A stretch of 64,000 nt of DNA from Aegilops tauschii subsp. strangulata (Eukaryota; Streptophyta; Magnoliopsida; Poales; Poaceae), in the NCBI RefSeq assembly GCF_002575655.3, contig NC_053037.3, forward strand, positions 569,262,880 to 569,326,879, written 5' to 3'. Below are positions 44,461 to 56,045 of this stretch, piece by piece. The translations under genes and the position numbers were made by a program. The notes beneath the pieces were generated by a model, which saw nothing but the letters and a program-made list of their open reading frames with translations, did no database searches and had not been told where the DNA came from. Numbering within the stretch: the stretch's first letter is position 1; each line of letters starts with the position of its first letter.

Positions 44461-45742
44461 TTGCTGAAAGTCCTTGCTGCTTCATGCATTTAACATGGTG
44501 GCACAAATGCCTATGTAAAAACTAGTCGTTGGGTGTGCGTGCGTGTGCCTAATGGTCTAGTTCTGTGGCAGCATTTGCGTGTGCCTAATGGTCTAGTTCC
44601 GTGGCAGCATTCCAAAACGTGCTCTTCAGGTGCATGTCCTTTTGTGGCTTTGAACAATGTTGGTTAGCTTTACATATTTTGTAAGCGACAAGCGATCCAA
44701 TGGATAATGCCTAGTTGTATGAATGACCTAGTCCCTTATATATTTGCTTTTAGGTACTACTAATTGATGTTGTCACTTGATATCTGTTATTGGTGGCTGA
44801 ATGTAAACAGATGTTAGTTTCATTTATGAATCCTTCATGGCCTTCCATCGACGACGTCAAATAATATGGAGCTCTTTATATCGAACTTCTTAGTCTCCTT
44901 TTATATAGATTGCACAATATGCAGCCAAACATATCTAAAATGAACATCATTATTTTTCATTATTTTATTCAGTAGAGAAAACAAAATAATTCTGTTTGTT
45001 GCCAAGACTAATTAAGCGCTCTTAAGTCTGCCGTTCGTTGCCTACTACTTAAGCACCCCTTGCGTGCTCCTAATCTTGTGTTTTGATTGTGTTTTCCATC
45101 AGATCATGACCAATAATTTCCTACTAGAATTCTTACTATATTGTTGAATTTCTAGGCTGTTGTCAAACTAAACCTATTTTGGAGGAATCTTCAGATTTTT
45201 GTTGACCATGATGTAGCTTACTACATAATTTTATCGTCAACTACCCAACATTCTGAACTTTGTATTGAGTGCACATTGAATTCTGAACTTCTCACGCTGA
45301 GTGGCTCTTTGTCAGGGACCAGCAAAACTGAACCTATTCGAATTTGTTGTTGTCCCCAAAGGTTGTGAACTTCTCACTCTGAGTGGGTCTTTGCGAGAGA
45401 CCGGCAAAATTAAATGGGTAAAAGAAAAACAAAGCTATGCCTAATCAGGCATGACTTGTAGATCTAGCAAAGGTTACTGCACGTTTGGATTCTGGGCAAG
45501 CGCTTGCCTTGCCTCGCAAAGCAAAGAGGCGAGGGGTTTGGTTCCCCGGCAACTCATCTCGTTATCCGCAGTTTCAAGTTTTTTCCTCGTTTGTGTGAGA
45601 AAGCCAATTTGGCTACCATCCATTGGCAAGGTTTTCCTTGTCCAGCAAGGTGAGCGGGCGAGAGATCCAAAGTTGCTAATTTGTTACTAGAAGCCGAGCT
45701 TTTATCATCATTCCTTAAAATAAATATCCACATCAGATCAAG
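44461..45742. other. Unassigned intergenic DNA
   Basis: A short near-duplication (GAACTTCTCAC(G/T)CTGAGTGG at 45285 and 45367) and a piece at 45465-45665 rich in GCAAGCGCTTGCC-like inverted motifs that may be a MITE. No gene. Confidence 0.4.
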
Positions 45743-45867
45743 GTTTTCGAGTCGACGAGTTGTTCTGTTAGCGACGCTTGACGAGTCGTGCCGTGCCGAT
45801 CGACTAGTCGAGGTATTTGAGTCGACTTCTAGTTACGACTCATTGACTAGTCGTTCGACTCGAAAAC
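45743..45867. mobile_element. Small foldback element (MITE-like) rich in GTCGACT
   Basis: Starts GTTTTCGAGTCGACGAG and ends GTCGTTCGACTCGAAAAC, giving terminal inverted repeats of about 17 bp with one or two mismatches over 125 bp. The middle repeats GACTAGTCGA. No clear target duplication, so the superfamily is open. Confidence 0.55.
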
Positions 45868-46919
45868 AGGGCATCAGATAAGTTATGCTGCTCCTGTCAG
45901 TTATTTCAAAATAGTAATATGGATCTGCCATTTGTAGATAGTATGTACTACCTTCTCTTATTGCACCCAAAGTCAATAGTGTTGGCTTAAAATGCTGTAT
46001 CACTATACTACATAGCATTACTGGTCACTACTTACTTCGGTTCCTATATATAACTATCTTTGGCCACATTCCTATAGATTCAAAAACTACAATCACCTTT
46101 ACCAGGTTGAAAGCATTTAAGTGTAGAAATACAGTAGTAAACAATTTGTTTTATTTTCTCAACTGGCAAATGCTTTGAAACAGATTCTCGGACAAAGACG
46201 CTAATAGTGAGACGAGCCGAGGGATTTGCAATCTGGACTTTGATGATCCATCTAGAATTAAGCTAGGCATTAAGAAAAAATAAACAGTTACTCACTCCTT
46301 ATCCAAATATGAATTCTTCTATCTGATATAACATGATATCTAAATTCCTGACAACCTTCTTAGTAATCCATGTTACCCATCTAATTAACAAATCTGATGT
46401 AGATAAGAGCAAGTGGTTTGCTGTCTAGGCTGACACGCTACTAATTACTAGTATTATTTAGATGAATTCGGGATAAGTGATATTTGCTCATATCTTCTGC
46501 AATTTTTCCCACAATCAATAATGCAGCAGTGGTTAAATTATTTGATGTATGGCTACTACCGACTGCTCACTTTGCTCTCTGTAACCTTACACAGATACCA
46601 AGAAACGGAAAGGTGCGGTAGCACACGGGTCCCGACCCCCTTTTATCTGGCCGTTCACCCTTGATGAGACGGAAAGATGCGGTAATAGGCGAGGTGGAAT
46701 CTTCCTATGAATGAACAGTGTGAGTATAGGCACGAATTCATTTTAAATATTGCCAGGCTCCCACGGGTAGCTCTCCTAGGCCTGCTAATCAAACTTCTGG
46801 TACAGGACCTGGCGAAAATCTGTATGGGCTAGTTGCTGCACGGACGATGCTGCCCAGGTGCTGAAAAACCAGTCTCATCTCCCAAATATTTATTACCTCG
46901 GAATTTATTCTTTGTTTCT
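45868..46919. other. Unassigned intergenic DNA
   Basis: No gene, tandem repeat or terminal inverted repeat recognised. A short internal repeat AAACGGAAAGGTGCGGTA / GACGGAAAGATGCGGTAA lies at 46603 and 46668. Confidence 0.4.
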
Positions 46920-47470
46920 TTTTTGCGGGGAAGCAATTTATTCATCTGCTATGTAATCTATCAACATCTTTGCATCCGAGATGTATGAGTCAAGCACCTT
47001 CAGCTATCTAACCTCAGAATCTAAAGCCGAAGTAATCCATCACCTCGCGCTGACAAATTTAGCACTTTGACTCTTGATAGAACCACACTTTGATGCACGG
47101 GATGTGGAAGGCGTTGGTATGGAGGCACGACAGCCTGACGATCTCCTTGCCACTAGGCTCCAACTCCAAATGGCGAATCGCGCACACCAGGCCATGTACC
47201 GCCAGAGCTCCTACAACATCGTCCGCCTGTGGATGGCTGAAAACCAGAGATACCAGTAACTACGACAGTTGGATGTCGATGTTGAAGCGTGGGACGACGC
47301 CCTCAAGGCTATCGATCTTGGAAGTCCATTTGCGGGTGATGAGGTCCCCCCCCCCCCCCCCCCCCCCCCCCAAGTTCTCGGCGACAGGCCCGTCGGCTAG
47401 CATCCCGTGGATGAGGTCGCGGCAGGCCTCGTAGTTTCGTAAGACCACAGTGTCATCTTCAAACGAGGCG
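46920..47470 (-). pseudogene. RING-H2 pseudogene, copy G
   Basis: Matches copy A 3' part (7080-7723) including the 3' tail TTTATTCATCTGCTATGTAATC. On the minus strand NYEACRDLIHGMLADGPVAE, KIDSLEGVVPRFNIDIQ and the RING end (HAFHI-type, CIKVWFYQES) can be followed through frame changes; key Cys residues are altered. A 27-base C run at 47347-47371 replaces part of the acidic loop. At about 47470 the gene is fused in frame to SUVH-derived sequence. Confidence 0.6.
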
Positions 47471-48250
47471 TGGGCACATAGCCGATGCCGGCCTGCGTTT
47501 GGTTGTTTGGAGGTCGAGGAGCTCGGCGCGGTAACTGAAGGCGTTGCCGACGAAGACGCCCGGCAGAGCCCTCCTTTGGTCATGGCGCCGAGGGCCCATA
47601 AGTCGGCAGGGTTGCGCTTGCACCTCCCGGGGTTGTGCTCGGCGTTGCGGTCAATGTGGTGTGGTGGTAGCGGCCCCAGAGCGCCTCGAAGGTGAGTCGC
47701 GCGTGGCGCACCAGCGGGCGATAGTGGAGCGTGTCCTCTCTGGACGGATATGACCCGCAGTGAAACCATCTCCATAGCCGGGTTGGCATGCGCTCTGGGC
47801 GGAGGAAGGGGCGGTGACACGTGAGAGGGTGCCCGGGACGGCGGCGGGGGCAGGGGAGACTGTGGGTGTGGCGGGGGCGTGGCGGAGGGGTGGCTGGCGG
47901 AGATGGAGTCCAGCTGCTGCTGGGAAAGGCGGAGATGGAGGGCCAAGTAGGAGTGGTCGTCGGGGGAGGGCTCGAGCTCGCCGCGCAGGATGGCGAGGAG
48001 CTCGGATGTGAGAGGGATCTTCGGCGCGCCGGCATCGGGGTCGGACCTGGCGGCCAACCGGCTGAGCGTCGCGGAGAGCTCGGGGGTGAGCGGGACCGCC
48101 GCCGGGGACGGCCGCGCATCGACGGGGTCTGGCATAGCCTCTGGATCTGAGTTGGGGACATGCAAGGGAGCGGGCGGCATCGCCGATCGATCTGAGGTCG
48201 CAGAGAAACGGAAGGGGAGAGGGGTTTTGGACGGACGTCGTAGGCTAGGG
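47471..48250 (-). pseudogene. SUVH-type N-terminal and half-SRA fragment fused to RING copy G
   Basis: On the minus strand a long frame starts MPPAPLHVPNSDPEAMPDPV at 48180. It holds a Pro-rich N-terminus, RGELEPSPDDHSYLALHLRL, and pieces of the SRA region in alternating frames: SREDTLHYRPLVRHARLTFE, HNPGRCKRNPADLWALGAMT, LPGVFVGNAFSYRAELL and QTQAGIGYVPTP. The SRA breaks off mid-domain at the RING junction, where both sequences share a GTGG. The frame stays open across the junction for 306 codons in all, giving a chimeric reading frame, although SRA frame slips mean that frame does not encode a proper SRA. The missing second half of the SRA is of the kind found at 24357-24690. Confidence 0.6.
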
Positions 48251-50030
48251 TTGGGGTTGGGTGAGGAAGGCGCTGCTAGCTGCTTTTGTACTCAACACTA
48301 GTCTGGTGTGGTCTGGTCTGGACGACAGGTTTCCACTCTCTGTTGCCAGTTGGGGGCCATGGATGGATGGCAAGGGTGATTTGGTTGGATTCGATTCGTT
48401 GGTGCACGAATTGCTGTGCCCGGCTTGCCGCCCGTGCTACCCTACCTGTGTAGCATGGCGGCGGCGGAGGCTGGGGAGAGTTTGGGCGTGACAGCGGAGG
48501 AGACGGTGGACGTAACAGAGGTGGGGCAGGTGGCATGGCGGATGGGACTATTGGAGGCGGGCGACCTAGGACGAGGCCCGCCATGGGTTGGCATGCGCGC
48601 TGGGCAGAGCAGGGCTATCGTCATGGCTGTCATGCAGCAGTCCGTTCCCAAGATCGATCAGCGGGCATCGTATCTCTAGTTGGCGTTGCTTGTTGGCTAC
48701 TTGCTGCTGGTCCTTTCTCTAGTTGTGGTTGATTGTATGCTGGTTCGTTTTTTATTTTACAGACAGAGCGAACGTGTTGGTTTGACATCTTACACACAGC
48801 CGGATACTTTGCTGTGCGCGTACGCCGGCTGTAAATGGAAGGGATGCTGCTGAGGGCCTCTGACCATTGGAAGAGATGTGCATGATGAGTTTGAAAATAT
48901 TCCCACTTGCTCCCCGATTAATATCAGTGAACACCGCAAACAGTATAGAGACAACTGTAATCTAATTTACTGCCTGCGGGCGTCATATACCGACGTGCCC
49001 AAGTTATCGGAATGATATGATGGGGTAGTTCAGCTTATAAGATAAATATCAGCAAGATTACTATGGTGGGTAGTTCATCGAACTCCATGCTGAAGATGAG
49101 GAATTAATAGATTAGAAAAATATTCATGTAATTAAAAAAGTGTTTGACACATTTATACAAAGAAATTCATGTAATTCAAAAAGTGTTCGGTGTATTTTTT
49201 ATAATTTTCTGTCATTCAAAAACATTTCTTTATTAAAAATCCATGTAATAAAAAAATGTACAACACATTTATAGAAATGTTTATGCGACTAAAAAAAGTG
49301 TTGAATACATTTTAATTTTTTTCATCTTATTGAAAATGTATTTATGTAATAAAGTTGTTAATATAATTTAGTAAGATTGTCATGAAATTAAAAGATGTTG
49401 AATGCATTTTTAGTTCTTCTTGTAATTATAAATGTTCATGCATTACAAAATCATGTAATTAAAAGAAGTGTTCGACAGATTCTTAGAAAAAACATGTAAT
49501 TGCATATTTACTTGTTATGAATAAAAATCAAAAGTTGAAGGGACACTTGAAATGCTAAAAAATAATATGTCATGAGTCATGCATTAAAATATTTATTACT
49601 CCCTTGTAAAGAAATATAAGAGGGTCTACATCAGTATGTCTTCCTTATAGGCGACGGAAGGAAGGCACGCCGCACGTGCGCGGCCGCCGTAGACTCAAGG
49701 GATGCTGCTGTGCTGACCGGCGCTGAGACTGGAAACGGAAAGTACCGTGCTGTGGTCTGTTTCCAAGATCGATCAACAGGCCATCGTATCTCTAGTTGTG
49801 GTTGATTGTTAACTACTGGTGCGACACTTATGCAGTTGTGCTCGCTTGCTTCACAATCACACACACGTGCGACATACGTGCTGGTTCGTTTTTTTTTTAG
49901 AGAGAGAGAGAGAGAGCAAACTGTTGGTCTGACCACTTTGCTGTGCGCGCAAGTGTTAGCTTAAACCCTGCTGGTGTTCTTTTCTTCAATTAGCAGAATA
50001 TAAACGGCACAACATATGATTGTACATGAC
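48251..50030. other. 5' flank of the SUVH/RING chimera and RING-type AT-rich flank
   Basis: 48832-49560 repeats the RING-array 5' flank (CTGTAAATGGAAGGGATGC, GATGGGGTAGTTCAGC, and CATGTAATTAAAAAAGTG blocks). A segment with ATCGTATCTCTAGTTG, TGGTTGATTGT and GCTGGTTCGTTTTTT occurs twice, at 48665-48800 and 49780-49935. A short (AG)n lies at 49899-49916. Open frames in 48276-48680 are on both strands at once and GC-driven; I do not call them. Confidence 0.45.
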
Positions 50031-52743
50031 TTGATCGAGCTGGTTTTTCTTTTCTCTGTTGTTACTAAGTTAGCTGATCAGGCGCGGCCTTGATCTGGTG
50101 ATTGCGGCAAGGGGGCGGGTCAGAGCCCTGTCACGTTCACCTGACCGATAAGGCTTGCGCCCGATCGGTCCCAGACGCCCGCCCAGCCTGGTCTTCACGA
50201 TGATGGCCTACACCCGTAGGTCTGCGCGGGGCTAGGAAGTGTAGTCTGTGTGGGCATTAAATGCCTAGTCGGTGGAGTGCGTCGCAAGGGCCCTTTGCTC
50301 TTGCGAAACCTGTCGCGCAGGCTCAGGGCTCCGGGACTCAAGGTCGTCATGGCTGACGGCTTCGTCTTACCTCAGAATCTTTTGCGACTTATGGCATTTT
50401 GTGGTCATGTGTCTGCGTACATCTTCGTGCGACACCGGTTGTTAGTTGATAGCGGTTTTTCTCAAATGGGCGCATTTGGCAGAAACTCCGGGATGCCCCC
50501 GTTTCAAATATGCTGACAACTCCCTTTGAGAAAGGCAAGTCACGATCTCCATTTCCTTAATGGCATTGCAAGGCCATGGGTGAAACTTGCATATTAGCTT
50601 TAATTTGCTATTATTTGCAATTGAATTTAGTCGTGCATATTGGTTAAGACCATAGCCACGACATTATCTTATATTTGCAAGTCAACTTGATAGTGGAGTG
50701 ACTTCCATTAATGAGCATGCTAAGTTGTAAAACTTGATGTTCACCTTATTACTTGATAATAATATGAAGGTAATCATATTACTTGGTAGGTTCCTTTGGA
50801 AGAATAATTTGCCATGATTTGATCAAGACTTACTACAACAGATGAAGGGTTAATTATAACAAAAGTGAAACATGTTAAATAAATTCCTTCATGGTTGATC
50901 AAGTAATAGCGCTACTAAACCAGACTTTACTGTGAAACCACATTTTCCTTTATGGGAAGGACCTAGCTCGCACTATAGTTATGAATTTTATGCGTATCGC
51001 CAAACAATGCTAGTTGAACGGGTGCTATTTGCTTGGCCCGGAAATCCGCTTTCAACTACGCGAGCGTGGCTGGGTATAGTTGAGTTCGGAGATTACTGCA
51101 TCCTAGAGTGGATGAGTTATGCCACGGATGGCAGGGGCCCAGTTTCCCTCCGCCCCGGACAGTCCTTGAGGTACATCAGTAGTATGGTAAGAGTATCCTG
51201 CTCTAGATGAGATTTGTTGGATTTATGTCTATAGTGTGGCTAAAATGTGCAACCTCTGTAGGGTGTAAGAATCTATTGTAATAGTCACGTCCTCAGTATT
51301 GGACGCAATGCAGGATAAGCCACACCACTTTTTCGATACCATGAATGAAGGAACATACATATAATTGTTTAACTAACCCCGAGTAGGCAAAGTTGAGATG
51401 ATTTTCCATGTTTCCGAATGCTTTATTGCTTTTCGTTTTGTTGAGCTTGCAAGTAATGTTGTGCATGAGTATCCCCAACATACCGAGTTCACGAACTAGG
51501 ATGTTTCCCAATAGCGTCCCTTTGAATTGAAGTCCCATCATTGTCACGCTATTCCTCTATGTCATACCATTCCACTGCTAAAAGATCGAGGCACGATATG
51601 TTTAATAAATAATGTACATATCATTGCCGCATGAGTACTGCCGCGTCGCCTCCTAATGTATTGTACTATCTGAACCTTATACCCTTTGTATTGTAATGAA
51701 TCATGGTCCCGTTTGATATATAGTCATACTGCATTTTCAGAAGACGTGGATCTCTTGGCTGGAACATAGTGCGGCCGATTGGCTGAGCCGGGGTGCCACA
51801 TGGACCTCCTTCCCTTTTGCTCTTGCCACTCTTAGTTCACTGTGAGAGATGTGGATGATGAATTGAAATGGGTAATTATGCTAGGCTAATTTGCATGCAC
51901 AACAAAATACACCATGCACGTGTGACAAACACAGTGGAACACGATGGAAGTTTGAGCCTAAATCACCAAACCAAAAGCATCATGAAGCACACATTTCTTT
52001 AGTGAAAGCTTAGTCTTACTCCGGATGATGCTCTAGCCACCAAAGCTGGCGAGTGATGGGTATCTCAAGGTATTATCCAGTGGCGTAGCGTGACAAGCAT
52101 ACAACGAGGGGGAGGGGGGCAGTTTCAAACTAAAAGCAAAATATGGATGAAAACAAAAGCGACTCACAATATAAATTGTAACAAAATTTGCATTTATATC
52201 CTGTCACACAAAATACATGGTAAAATTAACATACACTGAGCTTTCAATTGTGGACAAGTACTAGTATCTAGTGCTCAGTTGAAACAAAATGCACCATAAC
52301 TGACTACCCAACACTTTATATCTGCAGTAATAGATGATTTAAATTGAGCTGACCGTAAATGATCATCATGAGATCACTATAAGCTGTCACTATGAATATT
52401 TATCAGTAGTCATCTTCTTTGGGTATGTTAATTTCATCTTGATTGGTTTGAAGCAAACATATCATACAAAAGCTGCAGCTAAATGATCGAGTCAACTAGC
52501 AAGCTGGTGAAATGCCGAGAGCACCCTGCACATCGCTGCATTGGGATGGGGAGGCGAGTTCTCACTTGTCTTTTCGTGGGTTAGGCAAGAATGCTTTGTA
52601 GTAGTAAAGAAAAACTAGCATCGCAAAGCGCGGCGACACGCCACGCCTGTAAGAGAGCCCGTTCGATCTTTGGTGTTGATCTAGTTATTATCTAAACCAC
52701 TTAACTAAAAAAAATCAAAAGTTTCAAAGCTGAATCCATACTC
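50031..52743. other. Unassigned repeat-like DNA without a called gene
   Basis: 50090-51550 has the feel of a non-coding part of an LTR retrotransposon (open but unrecognised frames at 50250-50516 and 50932-51210), but I could not place LTR edges, PBS or target duplication. 51550-52740 shows nothing recognisable. Confidence 0.35.
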
Positions 52744-53385
52744 CCTCCTGGAGCCAGACTTGCCCTCCGGCGACAAACGCTGGACGAACCCTCTCTCTCA
52801 CACTCGCTTGGACGAAGGTGAAAAATGGAGAGGAGGACACTAAAAGATTTTCAACGCATAAATGCCTCGCCGCACGAACGGCGATTTCTTTTCTAGGCGC
52901 ATACCCCCGGCACGGCAACTCACCGGCACAGCGATCAGTACATGGGGAAGGGGGTTTTATACCCATGCACACACACGCATGACCAGGCCACGGCCACACA
53001 AGCGGCCACTAACACACGCACGCACGGATAACCCGGCCATTAACCCACCTAACTAGTAGGCACACACGCACTAGCTAACAGCCCTACTATCCAGCCGATC
53101 TGATCCATGCACTAACTAACCTCATGCATGCAGGTCTACTCACCTGGCCGGCACATACTCGGCGACTACCTATGACCCAGCCAACTACACGCACGGACAT
53201 ATCCATCTGATGCATGCAGCTAGCTAACTCACACGATTCACGCGCACACGGGCACGGCCACCCACCGGCGCCTCCCTAGACCTAGGTCACTGTGGCAACT
53301 TGTGGTTTACTCTAACACCTCGGTCCCAAAATAAGTGGTGCGGGACTAGCATATAAGCACTATTAAAAAAAATGTTATGCTATTT
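52738..53385. mobile_element. Stowaway-like MITE scar interrupted by the solo LTR
   Basis: TACTCCCTC at 52739-52747 and CGGTCCCAAAATAAGTGG at 53321-53338 join, once the LTR is removed, into the typical Stowaway start TACTCCCTC-CGTCCCAAAATAAGTG. The far end of the MITE is not clear, so it is truncated or diverged. Confidence 0.55.
52749..53317 (-). mobile_element. Solo LTR, 569 bp, inserted in a Stowaway-like MITE
   Basis: Begins TGGAGCCAGACTTGCC and ends TACTCTAACA (TG...CA), flanked by CCTCC (52744-52748) and CCTCG (53318-53322), four of five bases alike. Read on the minus strand it starts TGTTAGAGTAAACC and has TATAAAACCCCC near 52955, an LTR promoter layout like that of the solo LTR at 20137. 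Rich in CATGCATGCA and CACACGCA motifs. Confidence 0.65.
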
Positions 53386-53903
53386 CCTTTGAGTTTCAAG
53401 GTTAGACACTGAGAAAATGTGCAGAGAACTTGATATATCCTGAAAGATGATGGGTGACCTAACCGAAAACCGGTTTTTCATGTAGTATCGGATTATGGGT
53501 TAGTGCCTCTCGCACATAGGTACACTGTTGACTGAATTACCTTAGAGCATCTCCAACAGCCGCGCAACAAGCGGCGCGCTAACAAGCCGTTTACAGCGCC
53601 CGAATCGTGAGTTTTTGCCCGCCGCTGGAGCCAGCTGCAAAACATAGCGCGCGCGAGCCGCTCTAGCAGACGAGCTAAACCGCAGCGCACGCGAGCAGCC
53701 AGCGCTTGCAATATGTTCATTTTGGAGACAATATGGTGATATTTCAAACATCAAAACAGGACATAGCATAGTTCAAAATCACCCAAACAAGTTCATGACA
53801 TAAAAGCTCAAAATCATGCCCACATCACCATCCAACCAAGTTCAAAATCATCGAACCAAGTTCATGACATAGAAATTCACACAAACAAATGGCACGTCAA
53901 TAA

Positions 53904-54226
53904 TCATGCCTCATCCTCGTCTTCATCCTCCTCTTCCTCCGATTCTTCATCTTCATCTTCGTCCTCCTCTTCCTCCGATTCTTCCTCCTCCTATTCATTG
54001 TGTCGCGCCGCATCATCATGGAGAGCTTGGAAGGCGTTGGCAAGATCTCCACCGGCATCATGCGAAGGTGTGTGAGGCACACCAGAAGACATGCGTCCAT
54101 CCATGTCACCCGGAGGTGCTCCAATGCCTCCCATGAGAGACGCAAATTCATGCCTCCAATGGTAGCTCCGAAGCCACCCATGCCTGCCATGCCGCCCATG
54201 GTAGCTCCGAAGCCACCGATGCCTCC

Positions 54227-54257
<31 letters not shown>

Positions 54258-55797
54258 CCAACCATGGCTCTTTTTTGGACCAAGACTTCTTCACGGGCAA
54301 GATTGACGTGCTCCTTTTGCTTCTAATCGAGGGTAGATGTGTCCATGAAGAACAAGTACTTCTCCCATGCCAACAATCTAGTTCGCTCCTCAATGGTCAA
54401 CTTCTTCTCCTCCAATGCCACCTTCCTCTCCTCAGCGGCCACCCTCCTCTCCTTGGCCGCCAACCTCCTCTCCTCGGCCGCGACATCTTGGTTCCTTGCC
54501 ACCTTCCTCACCTCGTTCGCTTCCTTTCTTGCGTTCACAATAGCTTCCATATCATTTTTAGCTCGTCATCTCCTTTCCACTTCTTCTTTTCTTTTCCGTC
54601 TTTCTTGCATCCATTTGTTCTTTTGGCTTGGAGTACGCAACCGAGTTTGGTGTAGGGCTTCTCTTGCCGTCATCACTTGATGCCTCCTCCTCATCATCAT
54701 CCAAATCAATAGTTCGCTTGCGTTTGTTGCTCTCCTCATCATCGTAACCATCACAGGGCTTCCATTTCTCATCATTCTTCAACACATCATAGCAATGAGG
54801 CTAGGTAAATGGTCTCCCTTTCTGGATCTTCCCTTTCTTGGTCTTGTTCTCCTCTCCTTGAAATAAGTTTTGTGCAATAGTGAGCTACAAACAAAAGAGG
54901 AAGTTAGCATTTGAAACACCGAGAATAAGCATGATGAACATAGAAGAATCATGAAAGACATGGCACTTACCCTATCTCTATCATTAGTGCCACTTGGGCT
55001 CAATGTGTCAACCGCCTTAAGTGTGGCCGCCCACCTTTGACAATGTCGGTTTATTGTCGACCACCGGGAGGCAAGAGATCTTTCCGAGTGGTTAATTCCA
55101 CTTTTGTTGTGTAGATCAAAGTGCCCCTTCATCCGGTTCCAATATGCATCTCTACTTTGATCCCCTCCAACGGCGGGATCCCTCGACACTTGCAACCATG
55201 TATTGCATAGCAAGATGTCTTTGTCCACCTCAAACCCATTATCATGGAAATGCATCTCATTGGTTTGAGACCAATGAGAATTTTTGGAGCCAACACCCAT
55301 AGTTGACATATATGTCTCGTCATTGAAACTACAAAGTATATACAACAAAGCAAATAAGCTATCAATATGTATGCATTCAAAAAACAACAACAACAAAAAG
55401 TGGGTGAAATTTTACCTTGTGGGCCTTTCATCGAACACTTTGTGGGCATCGGCCGCCCGCGCAACAAGTGAGCTCGCCGGCGCTTCGGTCGCCGCCACAT
55501 CTGTCGCACGACCTGCAAGCTTTTTCTTCGGCTGCATAGAGGAGCCGTCCGCCGCCTTGTTCTTGTCCCGGACACCTTGCCCGCCTTCGCCCGCGCCGCA
55601 TTTGGGAGCTTCGAAAGGGGGGCACGTGGCTTCACGGCGGGCGCTGGCACGACGCCACCCCCCGCCGAGGTCGTCCGTGGCGGTATGAAAAGGCTGCGCG
55701 TGAGACCAAAGCTCCCCGCGATAGAGTTTGCGGCGGCGGCGGCGGAGGGGTCGTGGGTGTAGGAAGGGGTGAGGGGGATGTCGGCGCATCCGTCCAT
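53904..55797 (-). pseudogene. PIF/Harbinger Myb-like (trihelix/NAM-associated) protein gene
   Basis: Start ATG at 55797 (MDGCADIPLTPSYTHDPSAA) in a GC-rich exon that changes frame on the way to KKLAGRATDV...KVFDERP and a GTAAAA donor near 55415. The next exon (55330-54967) holds the Myb/trihelix-like DNA-binding domain: NGFEVDKDILLCNTWLQVSR, QSRDAYWNRMKGHFDLHNKS, SLASRWSTINRHCQRWAATL, then a GTAAGT donor. The last exon has LKNDEKWKPC (NAM-associated type), a charged coiled coil (AAEERRLAAKERRVAAEERK), a Gly-Met repeat (about 54260-54140) and an acidic tail ending near 53904. Stops and frameshifts near 54810, 54545 and 54323 break it. In PIF elements such a protein accompanies the transposase. 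Confidence 0.65.
54140..54262 (-). repeat. Gly-Met coding minisatellite
   Basis: GGCATGGGC-type 9-bp repeats coding (M)GGMGGMGG and a longer unit GGFGATMGG repeated twice. Lies in the C-terminal part of the PIF Myb-like gene. Confidence 0.8.
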
Positions 55798-56045
55798 CGG
55801 GCGAATTCGCTGGCGGCGGCGTGGGCAGAGCGAAAGCGGCACGGTCGCTGGAGCGTGCAGCGCGCGGAAGTGGGCGCACAAAATAAGCGGCGCGCGATGC
55901 CGTTTCGCCCCGCGTGCTGAACTACTTATGTCGCGCGCGCGTTTTTTGCGCTGCCGCTTGAGCCCCCAGAGTAGCTGCACGCGCGCAAAAAGCACAATTT
56001 TTCCAGTGCGGCGCTTATATCGCGCGGTTGTTGGAGATGCTCTTA

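Larger units (their letters stand above)
53545..56042 (-). mobile_element. PIF/Harbinger element, 2,498 bp, target duplication TTA
   Basis: Terminal inverted repeats GAGCATCTCCAACAGCCGCG at the left and CGCGGTTGTTGGAGATGCTC at the right (one or two mismatches), flanked by TTA at 53542-53544 and 56043-56045, the 3-bp target of PIF/Harbinger. Both ends continue with GCGCGC-rich foldback sequence. Inside is one gene on the minus strand, the Myb-like partner; no DDE transposase is present, so it needs one in trans. Confidence 0.85.

Noticed and set aside
48276..48680. Long overlapping open frames on both strands upstream of the SUVH/RING chimera
   Set aside because: GC-rich leader/promoter-like DNA; frames overlap on both strands and match no family.
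53906..54136. Plus-strand open frames over the Gly-Met repeat region (Pro/His/Leu-rich)
   Set aside because: Antisense shadow of the acidic tail and Gly-Met repeats of the PIF Myb-like gene.
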